Notes: generated from the sequence alone by a model not told the origin. 64,000 nucleotides of DNA from an uncultured Pelagibacteraceae bacterium (GCA_902526645.1 CABZLS010000005.1:1-64000); one strand, 5' to 3'. Positions 14,818-26,705 are shown, numbered from the stretch's first letter. Numbers and translations are program-made.

Positions 14818-16138
14818 GGATAAAGACAGAATTTTTCAAAATTTATACAACGATTTAGGACCCGACCTAACTTCATCTCAAAAAAGAGGTGATTGGGTAA
14901 ATACTAAAGAGATAACTGATAAGGGAAGAGATTGGATTATAAATGAAATTAAAGATTCTCAACTTAGAGGAAGAGGTGGTGCAGGTTTTCCAACAGGTTT
15001 GAAATGGTCATTTGCACCTAAAGAGATTGGCACGAGACCTCACTATCTAGTAATTAATGGAGACGAGTCTGAACCGGGCACATGTAAAGATAGAGATATT
15101 TTAAGATTTGAACCTCATAAATTAATTGAAGGTTGTTTGATTGCATCTTATGCAATTCAGGCACATGTTTGTTATATTTATATTAGAGGTGAATATTTTG
15201 TAGATGGACAAAAACTACAAGCAGCAATTGATGAAGCTTATAAAAAGAATTTGTTGGGTAAAAATGCTGCTGGCACAGGATGGGATCTCGATATTTATAT
15301 TCATTACGGAGCTGGAGCATATATTTGTGGAGAAGAGACTGCATTGCTTGAGAGTATTGAGGGAAAAAAAGGTCAACCAAGATTAAAACCTCCTTTTCCA
15401 GCTTTAATCGGCCTGTATGGTTGCCCAACAATTATAAATAATGTTGAGACTATAGCGGTGGTGCCAACAATATTAAGAAGAGGTGGCAAATGGTTTGCAT
15501 CTTTAGGAAGAGAAAAAAATACTGGTACCAAAATTTTTTGTATATCTGGAAACGTAAATAATCCTTGTAATGTTGAGGAAGAAATGAATATCTCCTTAAA
15601 AGAATTGATCGAAGTACACGCCGGTGGTGTTATTGGTGGTTGGGATAATTTACAAGCAGTTATTCCTGGTGGGTCATCAATGCCGTTAATACCAAAAGAC
15701 AAATGTGAGACTTTGACGATGGACTTTGACTCATTAATGGCTGAAAAAAGTGGACTGGGAACAGCAGGTGTAGTTGTAATTAATAAAGATCAAGACATTA
15801 TCAAATGTATGGCTAGAATAGCAAGATTTTACAAACACGAAAGTTGTGGTCAATGTACTCCTTGTAGAGAAGGCTCGGGCTGGATGTGGAGAATGCTTGA
15901 GAGAATGGCAAAAGGAGAAGCATCTAAAGATGAGATAGATATGTTAGGTGATGTAACAAAACAAATAGAAGGTCACACAATTTGTGCATTTGGTGAGGGC
16001 TCTTCTTGGCCAGTTCAAGGTTTATTAAGACATTTTAAAGATGAAATAAAAAAAAGAAATAAATTTGATCCAATCGTAAAAGAAAATAAAAATATTCCTT
16101 ATTTAGTAGATCAACACTTATTGGATAAAAATGCTTAA
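14810..16138 (+). CDS. nuoF: NADH-quinone oxidoreductase subunit F
   Basis: A 442-residue flavoprotein subunit where NADH donates electrons to FMN. The glycine-rich nucleotide/FMN motif [15 protein letters not shown] is near residue 55. [12 protein letters not shown] and the long YIRGEY region bind FMN. The C-terminal [10 protein letters not shown] (about residues 347-356) and a later Cys in HTICAFGEG ligate cluster N3. All expected motifs are intact. Confidence 0.97.
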   Translation: MLKDKDRIFQNLYNDLGPDLTSSQKRGDWVNTKEITDKGRDWIINEIKDSQLRGRGGAGFPTGLKWSFAPKEIGTRPHYLVINGDESEPGTCKDRDILRFEPHKLIEGCLIASYAIQAHVCYIYIRGEYFVDGQKLQAAIDEAYKKNLLGKNAAGTGWDLDIYIHYGAGAYICGEETALLESIEGKKGQPRLKPPFPALIGLYGCPTIINNVETIAVVPTILRRGGKWFASLGREKNTGTKIFCISGNVNNPCNVEEEMNISLKELIEVHAGGVIGGWDNLQAVIPGGSSMPLIPKDKCETLTMDFDSLMAEKSGLGTAGVVVINKDQDIIKCMARIARFYKHESCGQCTPCREGSGWMWRMLERMAKGEASKDEIDMLGDVTKQIEGHTICAFGEGSSWPVQGLLRHFKDEIKKRNKFDPIVKENKNIPYLVDQHLLDKNA

Positions 16139-18164
16139 ATTAAAAGTTAACGATATTGAAGTCGAGGTTGAGGAAGGATTGACTGTTCTTCAAGCTTGTG
16201 AAAAAGCAGGCGCAGAAATACCTAGATTTTGTTATCATGAAAAATTATCAATAGCTGGTAATTGCAGAATGTGTTTAGTTGAGATGGAAAAGTCTCCAAA
16301 ACCAATAGCTTCTTGTGCAATGCCTGCAGCAGACGGAATGGTTATAAAAACTAACACTCCAAAAATAGAAAAATCTAGAAAAGGTGTTATGGAGTTTTTA
16401 TTAGCAAATCATCCTTTGGATTGTCCTGTCTGTGATCAAGGTGGAGAATGTGATCTTCAAGATCAATCGATGTTTTATGGAATAGATAAATCAAGATTTA
16501 AAGAAAACAAAAGATCAGTTCCTGAAAAAAATATGGGGCCATTGATTAAAACTCAAATGACGAGATGTATTCATTGTACAAGATGTGTAAGATTTGCAAC
16601 TGAGATTGCTGGAGTTCCTGAGTTAGGCGCAATCGGAAGAGGTGAGGATATGCAGATTACCACATATTTAGAGCAGTCAGTTCAGTCAGAATTGTCTGGG
16701 AATGTAATCGATCTTTGTCCAGTAGGAGCTTTAACTTCTAAGCCTTATGTTTTTGAAGCAAGACCATGGGAATTAAAAAAAACTGAGACAATTGATGTAA
16801 TGGATGCTGTTGGTTCAAACATTCGGGTTGATACATATGATTGGGAGGTAAAAAGAGTTTTGCCTATTATAAATGAGGATATTAATGAAGAATGGATCTC
16901 AGATAAAACAAGATATGCTTGTGATGGATTATTAAATCAAAGATTAGATACTCCTTATATAAAGTATAATAATAAATTTGAAAAAGCTTCTTGGGATGAA
17001 GTTTACAAAATCATCAAATCAAAAATAAAAAATACAAAGAAAGATAAAATTTGTGGATTTGTTGGTGATCTAACAAATATGGAAACAAGTTTTATTTTCA
17101 AAGAATTTTTAGAAAGAACAATTGACACAAAGAAATATGATTTTAGATCTACAAAAAGATTTATCGATAATTCCAAAAGAGAGAATTATCTATTCAATTC
17201 ATCAATAAATGGAATTGAAGAAGCAGACTTAATTTTATTGATAGGCACAAATCCTAGGTTTGAAGGAACAATGATTAATGCGAGAATAAGAAAAGCATAC
17301 TTAAGTAACAATACCAGGATTATATCTTTAAATAACATCGGAGAACTTACATATAATTATCAAAGTCTGGATGGGAAGACTAAAACTATTAAAGATATAT
17401 TTGAAAATAATAATCAATTATCAAAAGAAATTATTATGTCAAAAAAACCAATGATTATATTTGGAGAGTCTTTTTTCAAAATTAAATCAGCAAAATATTT
17501 ATTTAATTTATCCAAAAAATTTTTATCTAAAAATAATAAATTAAATGAGAATTGGAACCCAATTAACATATTATCAGTAGACGCAGCTACAGTTGGAAAT
17601 TTGGATTTAGATATTATTGATCAAAATGATAAAATTTTTGATGAACTTTATCAAAATAAATTTGAAATAATTTTTTTACTTGGTCAAGATAATTTAGATT
17701 TTAATAAGAAAGATGAATTTATTATCTATCAAGGAAGCCATGGAGATAAAGGTGCAGAAATTTCAGATATAATTTTACCAGGTGCAGCTTTTACCGAACA
17801 ATCGGGACATTATACTAACTTGGAAGGTAAATTACAAAAAGCTTACAAAGCGTCATACCCACCTGGAGATGCTAAAGAGGACTGGCAAATTATTAATGAT
17901 CTTGCTGAAGTTATGAATAATAGAAAACTTTTTAATGATAAAAATGAGCTTGAAAGTAGTATGTTCAACTATTTAAAGATAAATAAAGATCAGCAAGTTT
18001 CAAAATTAGATTATAAATTAAATGAAAGTGATTTTATTGATGAGATTTTAAAAGTTAATTTGAAAGACTATTACTTTTCTAATGTGATTGCACGTTCATC
18101 AAAAACCATGCTTGAATGCAATAACGCAAAAATTGATTTTAAAAAAACTGGTACAGAAGGTTAA
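16131..18164 (+). CDS. nuoG: NADH-quinone oxidoreductase subunit G
   Basis: A 677-residue iron-sulfur subunit of the peripheral arm. The N-terminal plant-type [2Fe-2S] domain has [15 protein letters not shown]. It is followed by [18 protein letters not shown] (clusters N5/N4 region) and [10 protein letters not shown]. The rest is a molybdopterin-oxidoreductase-like domain without metal sites, and it looks more diverged and lysine/asparagine-rich. The length matches the shorter alphaproteobacterial and mitochondrial form. The gene overlaps nuoF by eight bases. Confidence 0.96.
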   Translation: MLKLKVNDIEVEVEEGLTVLQACEKAGAEIPRFCYHEKLSIAGNCRMCLVEMEKSPKPIASCAMPAADGMVIKTNTPKIEKSRKGVMEFLLANHPLDCPVCDQGGECDLQDQSMFYGIDKSRFKENKRSVPEKNMGPLIKTQMTRCIHCTRCVRFATEIAGVPELGAIGRGEDMQITTYLEQSVQSELSGNVIDLCPVGALTSKPYVFEARPWELKKTETIDVMDAVGSNIRVDTYDWEVKRVLPIINEDINEEWISDKTRYACDGLLNQRLDTPYIKYNNKFEKASWDEVYKIIKSKIKNTKKDKICGFVGDLTNMETSFIFKEFLERTIDTKKYDFRSTKRFIDNSKRENYLFNSSINGIEEADLILLIGTNPRFEGTMINARIRKAYLSNNTRIISLNNIGELTYNYQSLDGKTKTIKDIFENNNQLSKEIIMSKKPMIIFGESFFKIKSAKYLFNLSKKFLSKNNKLNENWNPINILSVDAATVGNLDLDIIDQNDKIFDELYQNKFEIIFLLGQDNLDFNKKDEFIIYQGSHGDKGAEISDIILPGAAFTEQSGHYTNLEGKLQKAYKASYPPGDAKEDWQIINDLAEVMNNRKLFNDKNELESSMFNYLKINKDQQVSKLDYKLNESDFIDEILKVNLKDYYFSNVIARSSKTMLECNNAKIDFKKTGTEG

Positions 18165-18167
18165 TAT

Positions 18168-19166
18168 ATGGAATACCTAAACATTATTTTTCAAGAAAGT
18201 TACAAAATTTTATTTTTATTAGTACCTGTTTTAGTTTCAGTTGCTATGATCGTGTGGCTAGATAGGAGAGTTTGGGCTTTTGTTCAAAAGAGACAAGGTC
18301 CAAATGTTGTTGGTCCGTTTGGTTTATTGCAATCTCTTGCAGACGCTCTTAAATATATTTTTAAAGAAATTATTATACCTGCTAGTTCAAACAAAGTGAT
18401 TTTTATTCTTGCTCCAATAATAACTATGACTTTAGCTCTAATTGCATGGGCTGTAATTCCTTTTGGTGCTGAAAAAGTTTTAGCAGACATAAATGTTGGG
18501 ATTTTATATATTTTTGCAGTCTCATCATTAGGTGTATATGGAATAATAATGGGAGGATGGGCATCAAATTCAAAATATCCTTTTTTAGGAGCAATTAGGT
18601 CTGCTGCGCAGATGGTATCTTATGAAGTTTCTATTGGTATCATTATTATTAATGTTTTGTTATGTGTTGGATCATTAAATTTAAATGATATTGTAATTGC
18701 CCAAAAGGAAATGTGGTTTGTCATTCCATTATTTCCAATGTTTGTAATTTTTTTTATTTCTGCATTAGCTGAAACTAATAGACCTCCTTTTGATTTACCA
18801 GAGGCAGAGGCTGAATTGGTTGCGGGCTATCAAACAGAATATTCTGGAATGATGTATGCAATGTTTTGGTTAGGGGAGTATGCGAATATTTTATTAATGT
18901 GTGCTCTTGGATCAATTTTATTCTTAGGAGGTTGGTTATCTCCTATTGATCTTTATCCTTTTAATTTAATACCTGGTGCTCTTTGGTTAATATTCAAAAT
19001 TTTATTTCTATTTATACTTTTTGCGTTGGTCAAAGCAATCGTTCCAAGATATAGATACGATCAGCTTATGAGGTTAGGTTGGAAAATATTTTTGCCATTA
19101 TCTCTAACTTATGTTGTTTTGACAGCAAGTTATCTTTTTTATTTTAACCTTCTACCCACAATTTAA
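18168..19166 (+). CDS. nuoH: NADH-quinone oxidoreductase subunit H
   Basis: A 332-residue polytopic subunit with about eight helices that links the quinone chamber to the membrane arm. Conserved parts include ERR-like [24 protein letters not shown] at the N-terminus, [22 protein letters not shown], and the acidic loop [23 protein letters not shown]. The latter contributes the charged residues of the so-called E-channel. The last bases abut nuoI directly. Confidence 0.97.
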   Translation: MEYLNIIFQESYKILFLLVPVLVSVAMIVWLDRRVWAFVQKRQGPNVVGPFGLLQSLADALKYIFKEIIIPASSNKVIFILAPIITMTLALIAWAVIPFGAEKVLADINVGILYIFAVSSLGVYGIIMGGWASNSKYPFLGAIRSAAQMVSYEVSIGIIIINVLLCVGSLNLNDIVIAQKEMWFVIPLFPMFVIFFISALAETNRPPFDLPEAEAELVAGYQTEYSGMMYAMFWLGEYANILLMCALGSILFLGGWLSPIDLYPFNLIPGALWLIFKILFLFILFALVKAIVPRYRYDQLMRLGWKIFLPLSLTYVVLTASYLFYFNLLPTI

Positions 19167-19652
19167 ATGAAAATATCAAGATTTTTAAAAACAATATTAA
19201 TGACTGATTTTATCAGTGGATTATTTATCGCTATGAAAGAGCTTTTTAAGTCTAAAAAAACTATAAATTATCCATTTGAGAAAGGAAAAATCAGTCCAAG
19301 ATATAGAGGTGAACATGCATTAAGAAGGTATCCCAATGGAGAAGAAAGATGTATAGCTTGTAAATTGTGTGAAGCTGTTTGTCCCGCTCAAGCAATTACA
19401 ATTGAATCTGCTCAAAGAGCCGATGGAAGTAGAAAAACTACTCGCTATGATATTGATATGATGAAATGTATTTATTGTGGTTTATGTGAAGAGTCGTGCC
19501 CCGTGGATGCTATTGTTCAAGGACCAAATTTTGAATTTTCAACTGAAACTCGTGAAGAGCTTTATTATACAAAAGAAAAACTCCTAGATAACGGAGATAG
19601 ATGGGAAAATGTTTTAGCGGCAAATATTAAATCAGACAATCCATATAGATAA
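19167..19652 (+). CDS. nuoI: NADH-quinone oxidoreductase subunit I
   Basis: A 161-residue ferredoxin-like subunit with two [4Fe-4S] clusters (N6a and N6b). The ligands are [12 protein letters not shown] at about residues 61-72 and [12 protein letters not shown] at about 100-111. An N-terminal amphipathic helix docks it on the membrane arm. Its ATG follows the nuoH stop with no spacer, so translation is probably coupled. Confidence 0.97.
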   Translation: MKISRFLKTILMTDFISGLFIAMKELFKSKKTINYPFEKGKISPRYRGEHALRRYPNGEERCIACKLCEAVCPAQAITIESAQRADGSRKTTRYDIDMMKCIYCGLCEESCPVDAIVQGPNFEFSTETREELYYTKEKLLDNGDRWENVLAANIKSDNPYR

Positions 19653-19655
19653 TTT

Positions 19656-20288
19656 ATGATTGCACATGCAATATTTTTTTATGTCTTTTCTGTCATTGCA
19701 GTTGTTTCTGCTATTATGGTAACTGTCTCTAAAAACACAGTTCACTCAGTTTTTTTTTTAATCCTTGATTTTATAAGTATATCCTGTCTTTTCATTATGA
19801 TTGGTGCTGAATTTTTAGGAATGATCATGTTGATAGTTTATGTTGGGGCAGTAGCAGTGCTATTTTTGTTTGTTGTAATGATGCTTAATGTTGCGCAACA
19901 AAAAAATCAGTGGTTTGTTTCAAAAGATAGCTCAGGACATATACCCATAGGATTATTAATCAGTGTAATAATATTTTTTGAATTAATAATTGTAATAGGT
20001 GGTTGGAAATATAAACCTGATTTATTTAATTCTGCAAAATCAACAATTGATAAAGGGATAAGCAACACTCATTCATTAGGCCAGGTTTTATATACTGATT
20101 ATATACATGTGTTTCAAATTAGTGGTATGATACTTTTAATTGCAATGATAGGTGCAATAGTTCTAACTTTTAGACAAAGAGAAGGTGTAAAAAAACAAAG
20201 TTATATAAAACAAATATCTAGGGAAAGAGCAGAGGGTGTGGAAGTGCTTGAAGTTGCATCTAATAAAGGAGTAAAAATAGATGATTGA
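19656..20288 (+). CDS. nuoJ: NADH-quinone oxidoreductase subunit J
   Basis: A 210-residue membrane subunit with five helices. Helix 3 has [23 protein letters not shown], the conserved bend that changes conformation during turnover. The C-terminal tail is cytosolic and charged. It overlaps nuoK by eight bases. Confidence 0.95.
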   Translation: MIAHAIFFYVFSVIAVVSAIMVTVSKNTVHSVFFLILDFISISCLFIMIGAEFLGMIMLIVYVGAVAVLFLFVVMMLNVAQQKNQWFVSKDSSGHIPIGLLISVIIFFELIIVIGGWKYKPDLFNSAKSTIDKGISNTHSLGQVLYTDYIHVFQISGMILLIAMIGAIVLTFRQREGVKKQSYIKQISRERAEGVEVLEVASNKGVKIDD

Positions 20289-20592
20289 TATAGGTTTAGG
20301 TCATTATTTAACTTTAGGTGCTGTTATTTTTAGTATTGGAATAATTGGTATCTTCCTAAATAGAAAAAATATTATTGTAATTTTGATGAGTATTGAGCTT
20401 ATCTTATTAGCTGTGAATATTAATTTAGTATCTTTTTCAATATATTTAGGAGACTTATCTGGCCAAGTATTTACTCTTTTTATATTAACTGTTGCTGCAG
20501 CGGAAGCTGCAATTGGTCTTGCGATCATAGTTGTTTATTTTAGAAACTCTGGAACTATTCGAGTAGAGGAGATAGATCAACTAAAAGGTTAA
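20281..20592 (+). CDS. nuoK: NADH-quinone oxidoreductase subunit K
   Basis: A 103-residue three-helix subunit related to MnhC/MrpC antiporter subunits. The two buried glutamates are seen in [11 protein letters not shown] and [11 protein letters not shown], in helices 2 and 3, which form part of the proton path. The length is normal and it sits one base before nuoL. Confidence 0.96.
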   Translation: MIDIGLGHYLTLGAVIFSIGIIGIFLNRKNIIVILMSIELILLAVNINLVSFSIYLGDLSGQVFTLFILTVAAAEAAIGLAIIVVYFRNSGTIRVEEIDQLKG

Positions 20593-20593
20593 A

Positions 20594-22507
20594 ATGGAAA
20601 TTTCAATAATAGCATTACCATTAATTGCCTCTATTATTTCAGGATTTTTCGGAAAATTAATAGGAGATAGAAATTCAGAAATAATTACTAGTCTGTTGGT
20701 ATCTATATCAGCAATTTTTTCTGTCCTAGTTTTGTATGAGGTAATTGTTAATCAATATCAAGAGAACATAATAATAGCAAAATGGATAAACTCTGGATCG
20801 CTTGAAGTAAATTGGTCCATGAAGATTGACTCTTTATCCGCTGTAATGTTAGTTGTCGTTACGTCAGTTTCTGCATTGGTTCATATTTATTCAATTGGAT
20901 ATATGTCTCACGACCCACACAAACCAAGATTTATGGCTTACTTATCATTATTTACTTTTGCAATGCTAATGTTAGTTACTGCAGATAATTTCATTCAATT
21001 ATTTTTTGGTTGGGAAGGTGTTGGTTTGTGTTCATATTTTTTGATAGGATTTTGGTTTAAAAAGGAATCAGCCAACAAAGCTGCAATTAAAGCCTTCGTA
21101 GTGAATAGGGTTGGTGATTTTGGGTTTGCTTTAGGAATATTTTTAATTTTTTATCTATTTGGAACAGTAAATTATTCCGAAGTTTTTAACCAAATTTCAA
21201 ATATTACAGATGAAAACTTAAAATTTTTAGGTATCACATTTAATGCAGTGGATTTGATTTGCTTACTTTTATTCATTGGTGCAATGGGTAAATCAGCACA
21301 AATTTTACTTCATACTTGGTTACCAGACGCTATGGAAGGTCCAACTCCTGTTTCTGCTCTAATTCATGCTGCTACAATGGTTACTGCAGGAGTTTTTTTA
21401 GTTGTTAGATGTTCACCAATTTATGAATACTCTGAATTAGCTCTAAATGTTATCACAGTGGTTGGTATGAGCACTGCATTTTTTGCTGCAACAGTGGCTC
21501 TGGTACAAAATGATATTAAAAAAATAATTGCGTATTCTACTTGTAGTCAATTAGGTTACATGTTTTTTGCTACCGGAGTAGGAGCATATAATGTTGCAAT
21601 GTTTCATTTATTTACTCATGCTTTTTTTAAAGCGTTATTATTTTTAGGATCTGGTTCAGTTATTCATGCTTTTAAAAATGAGCAAAATTTAAATAATATG
21701 GGTGGGGTATGGAAAAAACTTCCATACACTTATTCATTAATGATAATAGGGACTTTAGCTTTAACTGGATTTCCATTTTTGTCAGGTTTTTATTCAAAAG
21801 ACGCAATAATTGAATTTGCTTATTTAAGAGGAAATACAACAGGTTATTACGCTGCTGGTATAGGTATTTTTACAGCTTTTCTAACATCAATTTATTCTTG
21901 GAGATTAATTTTTAAAACTTTTCATGGCGAGTATAATAACAAAGAGATAAAGATAGATGAGACGCATGAGTCTCCTATAGTGATGTTGATACCTTTAGTT
22001 TTACTATCAATTGGTGCCATATTTGCTGGATTTTTATTTAAAGAATTATTTATCGGTTATGAGGGACTAAATAATTTTTGGCAAGACTCAATATTTTTTT
22101 TAAAACCATTGAGTACCGATCATCCTCCATTATGGTTTTTGCTATCTACTCCAACTTTAGTCATATTATCTATTCCATTAGCGTATTATTTATTTGTAAA
22201 AAATAAAAATTTAACTGAGCAAATTGCCAATATTAATAAACCGCTTTATCAATTTTTATTAAATAAGTGGTATTTTGATGAACTTTATGATGTTTTATTT
22301 GTTAAACAATCAAAAAAACTTGGTTTATTTTTATGGAAGTTCTTTGATTTAAAAATAATTGATGGAATTGGACCAGATGGTATTTCCTCAATAATTAAAA
22401 AATTTTCCTTAAAAGCTAATAAATTTCAAAGTGGATACATATATCAGTATGCTTTTGTAATGTTACTTGGTTTTTCCGCTTTATTAACATTTCTAATTGT
22501 AAAATAA
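20594..22507 (+). CDS. nuoL: NADH-quinone oxidoreductase subunit L
   Basis: A 637-residue antiporter-like subunit with about 16 helices and the long lateral helix at its end. WEGVGLCSYFLIGFWF carries the conserved Glu, and LLHTWLPDAMEGPTPVSALIHAATMVTAGV carries the key lysine and histidine region. The second half helix repeat has AYSTCSQLGYM. It pumps protons at the far end of the membrane arm. It shares one base with nuoM. Confidence 0.97.
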   Translation: MEISIIALPLIASIISGFFGKLIGDRNSEIITSLLVSISAIFSVLVLYEVIVNQYQENIIIAKWINSGSLEVNWSMKIDSLSAVMLVVVTSVSALVHIYSIGYMSHDPHKPRFMAYLSLFTFAMLMLVTADNFIQLFFGWEGVGLCSYFLIGFWFKKESANKAAIKAFVVNRVGDFGFALGIFLIFYLFGTVNYSEVFNQISNITDENLKFLGITFNAVDLICLLLFIGAMGKSAQILLHTWLPDAMEGPTPVSALIHAATMVTAGVFLVVRCSPIYEYSELALNVITVVGMSTAFFAATVALVQNDIKKIIAYSTCSQLGYMFFATGVGAYNVAMFHLFTHAFFKALLFLGSGSVIHAFKNEQNLNNMGGVWKKLPYTYSLMIIGTLALTGFPFLSGFYSKDAIIEFAYLRGNTTGYYAAGIGIFTAFLTSIYSWRLIFKTFHGEYNNKEIKIDETHESPIVMLIPLVLLSIGAIFAGFLFKELFIGYEGLNNFWQDSIFFLKPLSTDHPPLWFLLSTPTLVILSIPLAYYLFVKNKNLTEQIANINKPLYQFLLNKWYFDELYDVLFVKQSKKLGLFLWKFFDLKIIDGIGPDGISSIIKKFSLKANKFQSGYIYQYAFVMLLGFSALLTFLIVK

Positions 22508-23991
22508 TGAACTTTCCTATTCTTTCATCTTTGATTTTATTACCATCAATTGGAGCTTTATTTTTGTTTTTTACTAAAAGTAATAAAAAAAATAATTTTA
22601 CTATAAAGTATGTTGCTTTATTCACTTCAGCAGTAAATTTTTTTTTATCCATTTATTTATGGATATTATTTGATTCATCAACTTCAGATTTTCAATTTGT
22701 CGAGGAAAGAATTTGGATAGAAGATTTTATAAATTACAAAGTAGGTGTTGATGGTATTTCAATTTTATTTATTTTACTCACAACATTTATTACTCCTCTT
22801 TGTATTATATCTGTAAATAATTCAATCAAAGAAAGGCTTAGTGAATTTTTAATAGCTGTTCTTATCATGGAGTCTTTTATGATTGGTGTATTTTGCTCTT
22901 TAGACCTTGTCATTTTTTATTTATTTTTTGAAGCGGGCTTAATTCCAATGTTTTTGATTATTGGAATCTGGGGTGGTGCTAGAAGAGTTTACTCTGCATT
23001 TAAATTTTTTTTGTACACTTTACTTGGTTCAGTCCTAATGTTGATAGCCATAATTACTATATATTGGTTGAAAGGAACCACAGATGTTGTTGAACTTTAT
23101 AATTCTGGAATTGATATAAAGTATCAAAATCTTTTATGGTTAGCTTTTTTTAGTTCTTTTGCAGTAAAAACTCCTATGTGGCCAGTTCATACTTGGTTAC
23201 CAGATGCTCACGTTGAAGCACCAACAGCAGGATCTGTTTTATTAGCAGCTATATTATTAAAAATGGCAGGTTATGGTTTTATTAGATTTTCTCTTGGATT
23301 ATTTCCCGCAGCATCAGAAATCTTTACTCCATTAATTTATACACTTAGTGTAATTGCGATTATTTTTACTTCTTTCATAGCTCTAATGCAAGATGACATG
23401 AAAAAACTAATCGCTTATTCATCAGTTGCGCATATGGGTTACGTTACTCTGGGAATTTTTACAATTCAACAACAAGGTATTGAAGGGAGTATTATTCAAA
23501 TGATCAGTCATGGATTAGTTTCTGCGGCACTCTTTTTATGTGTGGGTGTTATTTACGATAGAATGCATTCAAGACTTATAAATACTTATGGTGGAATTGT
23601 AAGTATCCTTCCAAAATATTCTATTTTATTTATGTTATTTACTTTGGCAGCTCTAGGCTTACCTGGAACAAGTGGTTTTGTTGGAGAGTTTTTAATTTTA
23701 ATGGGAGCTTTTAAGGATAATTTTTTAGTAGCTGTGATTGCCAGTTTAGGAGTGATCATTGGTGCTGCATATATGCTTTGGTTATACAAAAGAGTAGTAT
23801 TTGGAAAATTAATAAATACGAATTTAAAACAGATGTTTGATTTAAATAGATCTGAGTTATTTATTTTATCTTGTCTGGCTGTGCCAACTTTAGTTTTTGG
23901 ATTTTATCCAGATCCTTTAATTAATACAATTGAGGTATCTATTTCAGATTTAATTGATCAATATAACTTAAAATTAGCAAGTAAATCATAA
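22507..23991 (+). CDS. nuoM: NADH-quinone oxidoreductase subunit M
   Basis: A 494-residue antiporter-like proton-pumping subunit. LIFYLFFEAGLIPMFLIIGIWGG contains the conserved membrane Glu, and VHTWLPDAHVEAPTAGSVLLA is the family signature, followed by AYSSVAHMGYV. About 14 helices are expected. It shares a single base with both nuoL and nuoN, so the three are packed without spacers. Confidence 0.97.
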   Translation: MNFPILSSLILLPSIGALFLFFTKSNKKNNFTIKYVALFTSAVNFFLSIYLWILFDSSTSDFQFVEERIWIEDFINYKVGVDGISILFILLTTFITPLCIISVNNSIKERLSEFLIAVLIMESFMIGVFCSLDLVIFYLFFEAGLIPMFLIIGIWGGARRVYSAFKFFLYTLLGSVLMLIAIITIYWLKGTTDVVELYNSGIDIKYQNLLWLAFFSSFAVKTPMWPVHTWLPDAHVEAPTAGSVLLAAILLKMAGYGFIRFSLGLFPAASEIFTPLIYTLSVIAIIFTSFIALMQDDMKKLIAYSSVAHMGYVTLGIFTIQQQGIEGSIIQMISHGLVSAALFLCVGVIYDRMHSRLINTYGGIVSILPKYSILFMLFTLAALGLPGTSGFVGEFLILMGAFKDNFLVAVIASLGVIIGAAYMLWLYKRVVFGKLINTNLKQMFDLNRSELFILSCLAVPTLVFGFYPDPLINTIEVSISDLIDQYNLKLASKS

Positions 23992-25409
23992 TGGAAAATT
24001 TACAATTAATTTTACCTGAAATATTTCTGTCATTGTCGATAATGTTTTTATTAATATTAGGTGTTTTCAAAAAAAATAGCTCAAGACTTGTTCAGAGCTT
24101 GTCGATAGTTGTGTTGATTGTAACTGCTGTTATTACATTTAACGAAACAATTGGTATTAATGAAACAAAATTATTTAATAATAGTATTATAATTGATTAT
24201 TTATCTTCTTTAATGAAGATTGTTACTTTGTTAGCTGCCTTCTTAGTTTTAATTATATCGTCTAACTATCTCAAGACTTTTCAAATTTTTAAGATTGAAT
24301 ATCCAATATTAATTTTAAGTTCTGTATTAGGAATGATGGTTATGATCAATTCTAATGACTTAATTGTATTTTATATGGGTCTTGAACTTCAATCGTTGGC
24401 TTTATATGTTTTAGCTACATTCAATAGAGATCAAATTAAATCTTCTGAAGCAGGACTTAAATATTTTGTTTTAAGTGCCTTGTCTTCTGGTTTGTTATTA
24501 TATGGTTGCTCTCTAATATATGGATTTACTGGCTCTACTAATTTCAATGTTATAGCCAGTCAATTAAATTCAAACGAGTATGCTTTGACATTTGGAATTG
24601 TATTTATTTTAGTGGGATTAGCTTTTAAGATTTCAGCTGTTCCTTTTCATATGTGGGCCCCAGACGTTTATGAAGGTTCACCAACTTCAGTAACATTATT
24701 CTTTACAATGGTTCCAAAAATAGCAGCACTAACTGTATTTATAAGATTTTTATATGTACCATTTTTGAATCTTATTGATCAATGGCAAATGATTTTAATT
24801 TTTTTATCGATCGCATCAATGTTGTTCGGTGCTGTTGCAGCTATAGGTCAAACAAATTTAAAAAGACTTGTTGCATATAGCTCTATAGGTCATGTTGGTT
24901 ACATATTAGCTGGAGTAGCAGCAGGCACTAATGACGGAATTCAAAGTTCAATTATATATATAACTATATATGTAATAATGAACTTAGGATTGTTTTCATG
25001 CTTGTTAATGTTGAAACGAGATAATAAATATTATGAAAAAATAGATGATTTATCAGGTTTGTCTAAAAATCATCCAATGCTAGCTTTATCATTACTTGTA
25101 ATTTTATTTTCACTAGCTGGAATTCCTCCGTTAGCTGGTTTTTTTGCTAAATTTTACGTTTTTAAAGCAGTTATAGAGCAATCAATGTATTTTCTAGCGA
25201 TCGTTGGTTTATTATCAACAGTTGTTGCAGCCTTTTATTATTTAAGGTTGATAAAAATCATGTATTTTGATGAGCAAAAAGAAAAATATGATACAGATCA
25301 TGGTTTTTGGTTAAAATTTTCTTTAACTGCGTCTTCATTGTTAATTCTGATATACTTTATATTTCCAAGTCAATTAATAGAGGTTGTTTCTAGAATTAAC
25401 ATTATTTAA
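23991..25409 (+). CDS. nuoN: NADH-quinone oxidoreductase subunit N
   Basis: A 472-residue antiporter-like subunit of the membrane arm. YMGLELQSLALYVLATFNR carries the conserved Glu, and VPFHMWAPDVYEGSPTSVTLFF is the expected signature, with AYSSIGHVGYILAG later. This completes all 14 complex I genes in standard order. Its last base is shared with birA, a common alphaproteobacterial extension of the operon. Confidence 0.97.
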   Translation: MENLQLILPEIFLSLSIMFLLILGVFKKNSSRLVQSLSIVVLIVTAVITFNETIGINETKLFNNSIIIDYLSSLMKIVTLLAAFLVLIISSNYLKTFQIFKIEYPILILSSVLGMMVMINSNDLIVFYMGLELQSLALYVLATFNRDQIKSSEAGLKYFVLSALSSGLLLYGCSLIYGFTGSTNFNVIASQLNSNEYALTFGIVFILVGLAFKISAVPFHMWAPDVYEGSPTSVTLFFTMVPKIAALTVFIRFLYVPFLNLIDQWQMILIFLSIASMLFGAVAAIGQTNLKRLVAYSSIGHVGYILAGVAAGTNDGIQSSIIYITIYVIMNLGLFSCLLMLKRDNKYYEKIDDLSGLSKNHPMLALSLLVILFSLAGIPPLAGFFAKFYVFKAVIEQSMYFLAIVGLLSTVVAAFYYLRLIKIMYFDEQKEKYDTDHGFWLKFSLTASSLLILIYFIFPSQLIEVVSRINII

Positions 25410-25954
25410 TGAAGTTTAAAATTTTAAGATTTAAAAAATTAAAAAGTACAAATAATACGGCTATACGTATAATAAGAAGTTCCAATTTTGAGTGTGGAAT
25501 GATAATTGCTGAAAGCCAAAGTAATGGACGCGGTCAATATGGAAGAAAATGGATTTCATTAAAAGGAAATTTATTTGTAAGTTTTTTTTATAATCTAGAA
25601 AATGTAAATTTAACTATGGAAAAAATTACAAAAATGAATTGTATGCTAGTTAAAAAGTTACTGTCTAAATATTGCAAAAATAAAATAATTTATAAAAAAC
25701 CTAATGATTTACTGATTCAAGGAAAAAAAATTTGTGGAATTTTACAAGAAACCATAAGCAAGTTAAATCAAAAATTCCTTATCGTTGGAATTGGTATAAA
25801 TTTGATAAAAAATCCTAAAATAAGTAACTATCCAACTATTAATTTAAATGATTTAATAAATAGGAAAATTTCAAAAAAAAAATTAGAGATAGAATTGAAA
25901 AATATTTTCGAAAAAAATTTAAAAAAATTTATAATTATGCAAGGAAATAAGTAG
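25409..25954 (+). CDS. birA: Biotin--[acetyl-CoA carboxylase] ligase, catalytic domain only
   Basis: A 181-residue biotin protein ligase that activates biotin with ATP and attaches it to the carboxyl carrier protein. The ligase motif AESQSNGRGQYGRKWIS is at about residues 33-49 (the GRGR-type ATP/biotin loop). KKPNDLLIQGKKICGIL and GIGINL follow. It is much shorter than E. coli BirA (321) and has no N-terminal DNA-binding domain, so it cannot act as a biotin repressor of that type. The C-terminal domain also looks minimal. It is translationally coupled to nuoN. Confidence 0.92.
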   Translation: MKFKILRFKKLKSTNNTAIRIIRSSNFECGMIIAESQSNGRGQYGRKWISLKGNLFVSFFYNLENVNLTMEKITKMNCMLVKKLLSKYCKNKIIYKKPNDLLIQGKKICGILQETISKLNQKFLIVGIGINLIKNPKISNYPTINLNDLINRKISKKKLEIELKNIFEKNLKKFIIMQGNK

Positions 25955-25958
25955 TCAA

Positions 25959-26705
25959 ATGTATATTTTAGGTGATATTGGAAATTCGGATACAAAACTA
26001 TTTTTAGTTAATAAAAAAAATAGAATTTTAAAGAGAACAAGTTTTATATCAAAAAATATTAATAATCAAAATTTAGACAAAAAAATTAATTTTTTAATTA
26101 AAGATATTAAAAAGGTAGAAAAAATACTTTTTTGTAGTGTAGTTCCAAAATCATTTGATTTCATTAAAAGATATTTTTTTAAAAAAACTAAAATAAAATG
26201 TTATGAGATAAAAAATCTTAATTTAAGGTCATTGATTAAGATTAAAGTTAATTATCATCAAGTTGGTTCTGATCGTTTGACTAATGCAATTAGTTTACAA
26301 AATAGTAAAAATAATTTTATAATTTTAGATTTTGGAACCGCTACTACATTTGATGTAGTTGTAAAAAATAGTTATAAAGGAGGTATAATAGCACCTGGAG
26401 TAAAGATATCACTTGATAATTTATCTGATAAAGCTTCTTTAATACCTAAAATTAATTTAAAAAAAATCAAAAATATAGTTGGTAAGAATACAATATCAGC
26501 AGTGCGCTCAGGTTTTTTTTGGGGTTACATAGGACTAATTGACAATATTATTAATTTGATTAAGAAAGAAACAAGAAAATCTTTTAAACTTGTAATTACT
26601 GGCGGTTATTCAGATTTGTTCAGAAAATCTTTAAAAACTAAAGTAATACAAAATAAAGATATCACAATTAAAGGATTAATTAAAATTGCTAAGTTAATAA
26701 AATAA
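25959..26705 (+). CDS. coaX: Type III pantothenate kinase
   Basis: A 248-residue ASKHA-fold kinase for the first step of coenzyme A synthesis. The phosphate-binding segment DIGNSDTKL is at the N-terminus, GSDRLTNAI follows near residue 105, and the adenosine-region motif ILDFGTATTFDVV contains the catalytic region. GGIIAPGVKIS and ITGGYSD are further family blocks. Type III enzymes are typically insensitive to CoA feedback. It sits between birA and RNase J, as in many alphaproteobacteria, with the rnj ATG directly after its stop. Confidence 0.93.
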   Translation: MYILGDIGNSDTKLFLVNKKNRILKRTSFISKNINNQNLDKKINFLIKDIKKVEKILFCSVVPKSFDFIKRYFFKKTKIKCYEIKNLNLRSLIKIKVNYHQVGSDRLTNAISLQNSKNNFIILDFGTATTFDVVVKNSYKGGIIAPGVKISLDNLSDKASLIPKINLKKIKNIVGKNTISAVRSGFFWGYIGLIDNIINLIKKETRKSFKLVITGGYSDLFRKSLKTKVIQNKDITIKGLIKIAKLIK